Part shown: positions 40,620 through 40,634 of the stretch, in pieces
How the letters are laid out: each line of letters opens with the position of its first letter
Position numbering within the stretch: the first letter of the stretch is position 1
From: Streptomyces griseoaurantiacus
Lineage (GTDB): Bacteria; Actinomycetota; Actinomycetes; Streptomycetales; Streptomycetaceae
Direction of reading: 5' to 3'
Assembly: GCA_014656015.1 (NCBI GenBank)
Contig: BNBP01000064.1
Coordinates: 1 to 40,634 of the forward strand
DNA length: 40,634 nt
Notes under the pieces: model-generated
The model's input: only the letters and a program-made list of their open reading frames with translations
What the model was told of the DNA's origin: nothing
Database searches by the model: none
Made by a program: the position numbers and the translations under genes

Positions 40620-40634
40620 GTGTCCCACCGTAAT
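40620..40634 (+). CDS. IS481-family transposase, first five codons
   Basis: GTG 40620 starts a frame reading VSHRN, the usual N-terminus of many IS481-family transposases (VSHRNA...), with GGAGG 5 nt upstream. The window ends after five codons, so integrity cannot be judged. Confidence 0.65.

Larger units (their letters stand above)
40518..40634 (+). mobile_element. Left end of an IS481-family insertion sequence (incomplete)
   Basis: The DNA from TGT at 40518 to the window edge looks like the left end of an insertion sequence. It begins with TGT as IS481-family ends do, directly follows a CTAG-type target, has a TTGACA near its start and leads to a GGAGG site and the VSHRN start of a transposase. 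Only 117 nt are visible, so family and length remain tentative; the transposase N-terminus and target site favour IS481. Confidence 0.75.

Overview
The window is a stretch of core chromosome from a high-GC actinomycete, almost certainly a Streptomyces. The grounds are very GC-rich DNA with third-position bias, many GTG and some TTG starts, ATGA/GTGA stop-start overlaps, and gene content typical of Streptomyces: bifunctional Rel beside apt-secF-secD-yajC, ruvBAC-yebC-pdxT-pdxS, and the phosphatidylinositol/PIM genes next to a HIT protein. Most genes lie on the minus strand and are described in their reading direction.

Region 1 (1-11456, minus): rpsD (C- type S4) is followed by a DUF948 protein, a DUF6167 protein, alaS, ruvX, mltG, aroE, then aroC-aroK-aroB. 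These are tightly packed and partly translationally coupled. A strong hairpin ends the aro genes, and a proline-rich gene runs off the left edge. rpsD has a 451-nt gene-free upstream region. Region 2 (11457-15802, minus): MBL-fold hydrolase, hisS, a VKOR membrane protein, then rarA, which appears leaderless behind a DNA-damage-type promoter. Region 3 (16025-18211, plus): membrane-anchored cyclophilin and a DUF349 coiled-coil protein, converging on rel at a 13-bp bidirectional terminator. Region 4 (18296-25138, minus): yajC-secD-secF-apt, and separately rel.

Region 5 (25361-33871, minus): the inositol phospholipid genes (PI-phosphate synthase, acyltransferase, PimA-like mannosyltransferase, coupled by GTGA overlaps), a LemA-like protein, pdxS-pdxT (PLP synthase), yebC and ruvC-ruvA-ruvB. 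ruvC carries the same class of DNA-damage promoter as rarA, so two branch-migration/fork-repair loci here appear to share a damage response. Region 6 (34200-40516): an EF-G2-like translational GTPase with altered G motifs, an unrecognised 551-aa membrane protein, a HIT-family Ap4A phosphorylase-like protein (minus), a six-segment potassium channel and a DnaQ-like exonuclease. The exonuclease stop codon lies in a CCTAGG sequence abutting what looks like the left end of an IS481-family insertion sequence, whose transposase begins in the last 15 bases.

No CRISPR array, tRNA, rRNA, phage or secondary-metabolite cluster is visible. The most notable items are the paired RecA-NDp/PafBC-type promoters, the IS481 junction in a stop codon with a hairpin over the transposase ribosome-binding site, the degenerate EF-G2, the unknown 551-aa membrane protein and an 11-copy octamer array upstream of pdxS. 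No complete new system was found; most of the window is conserved core genome.
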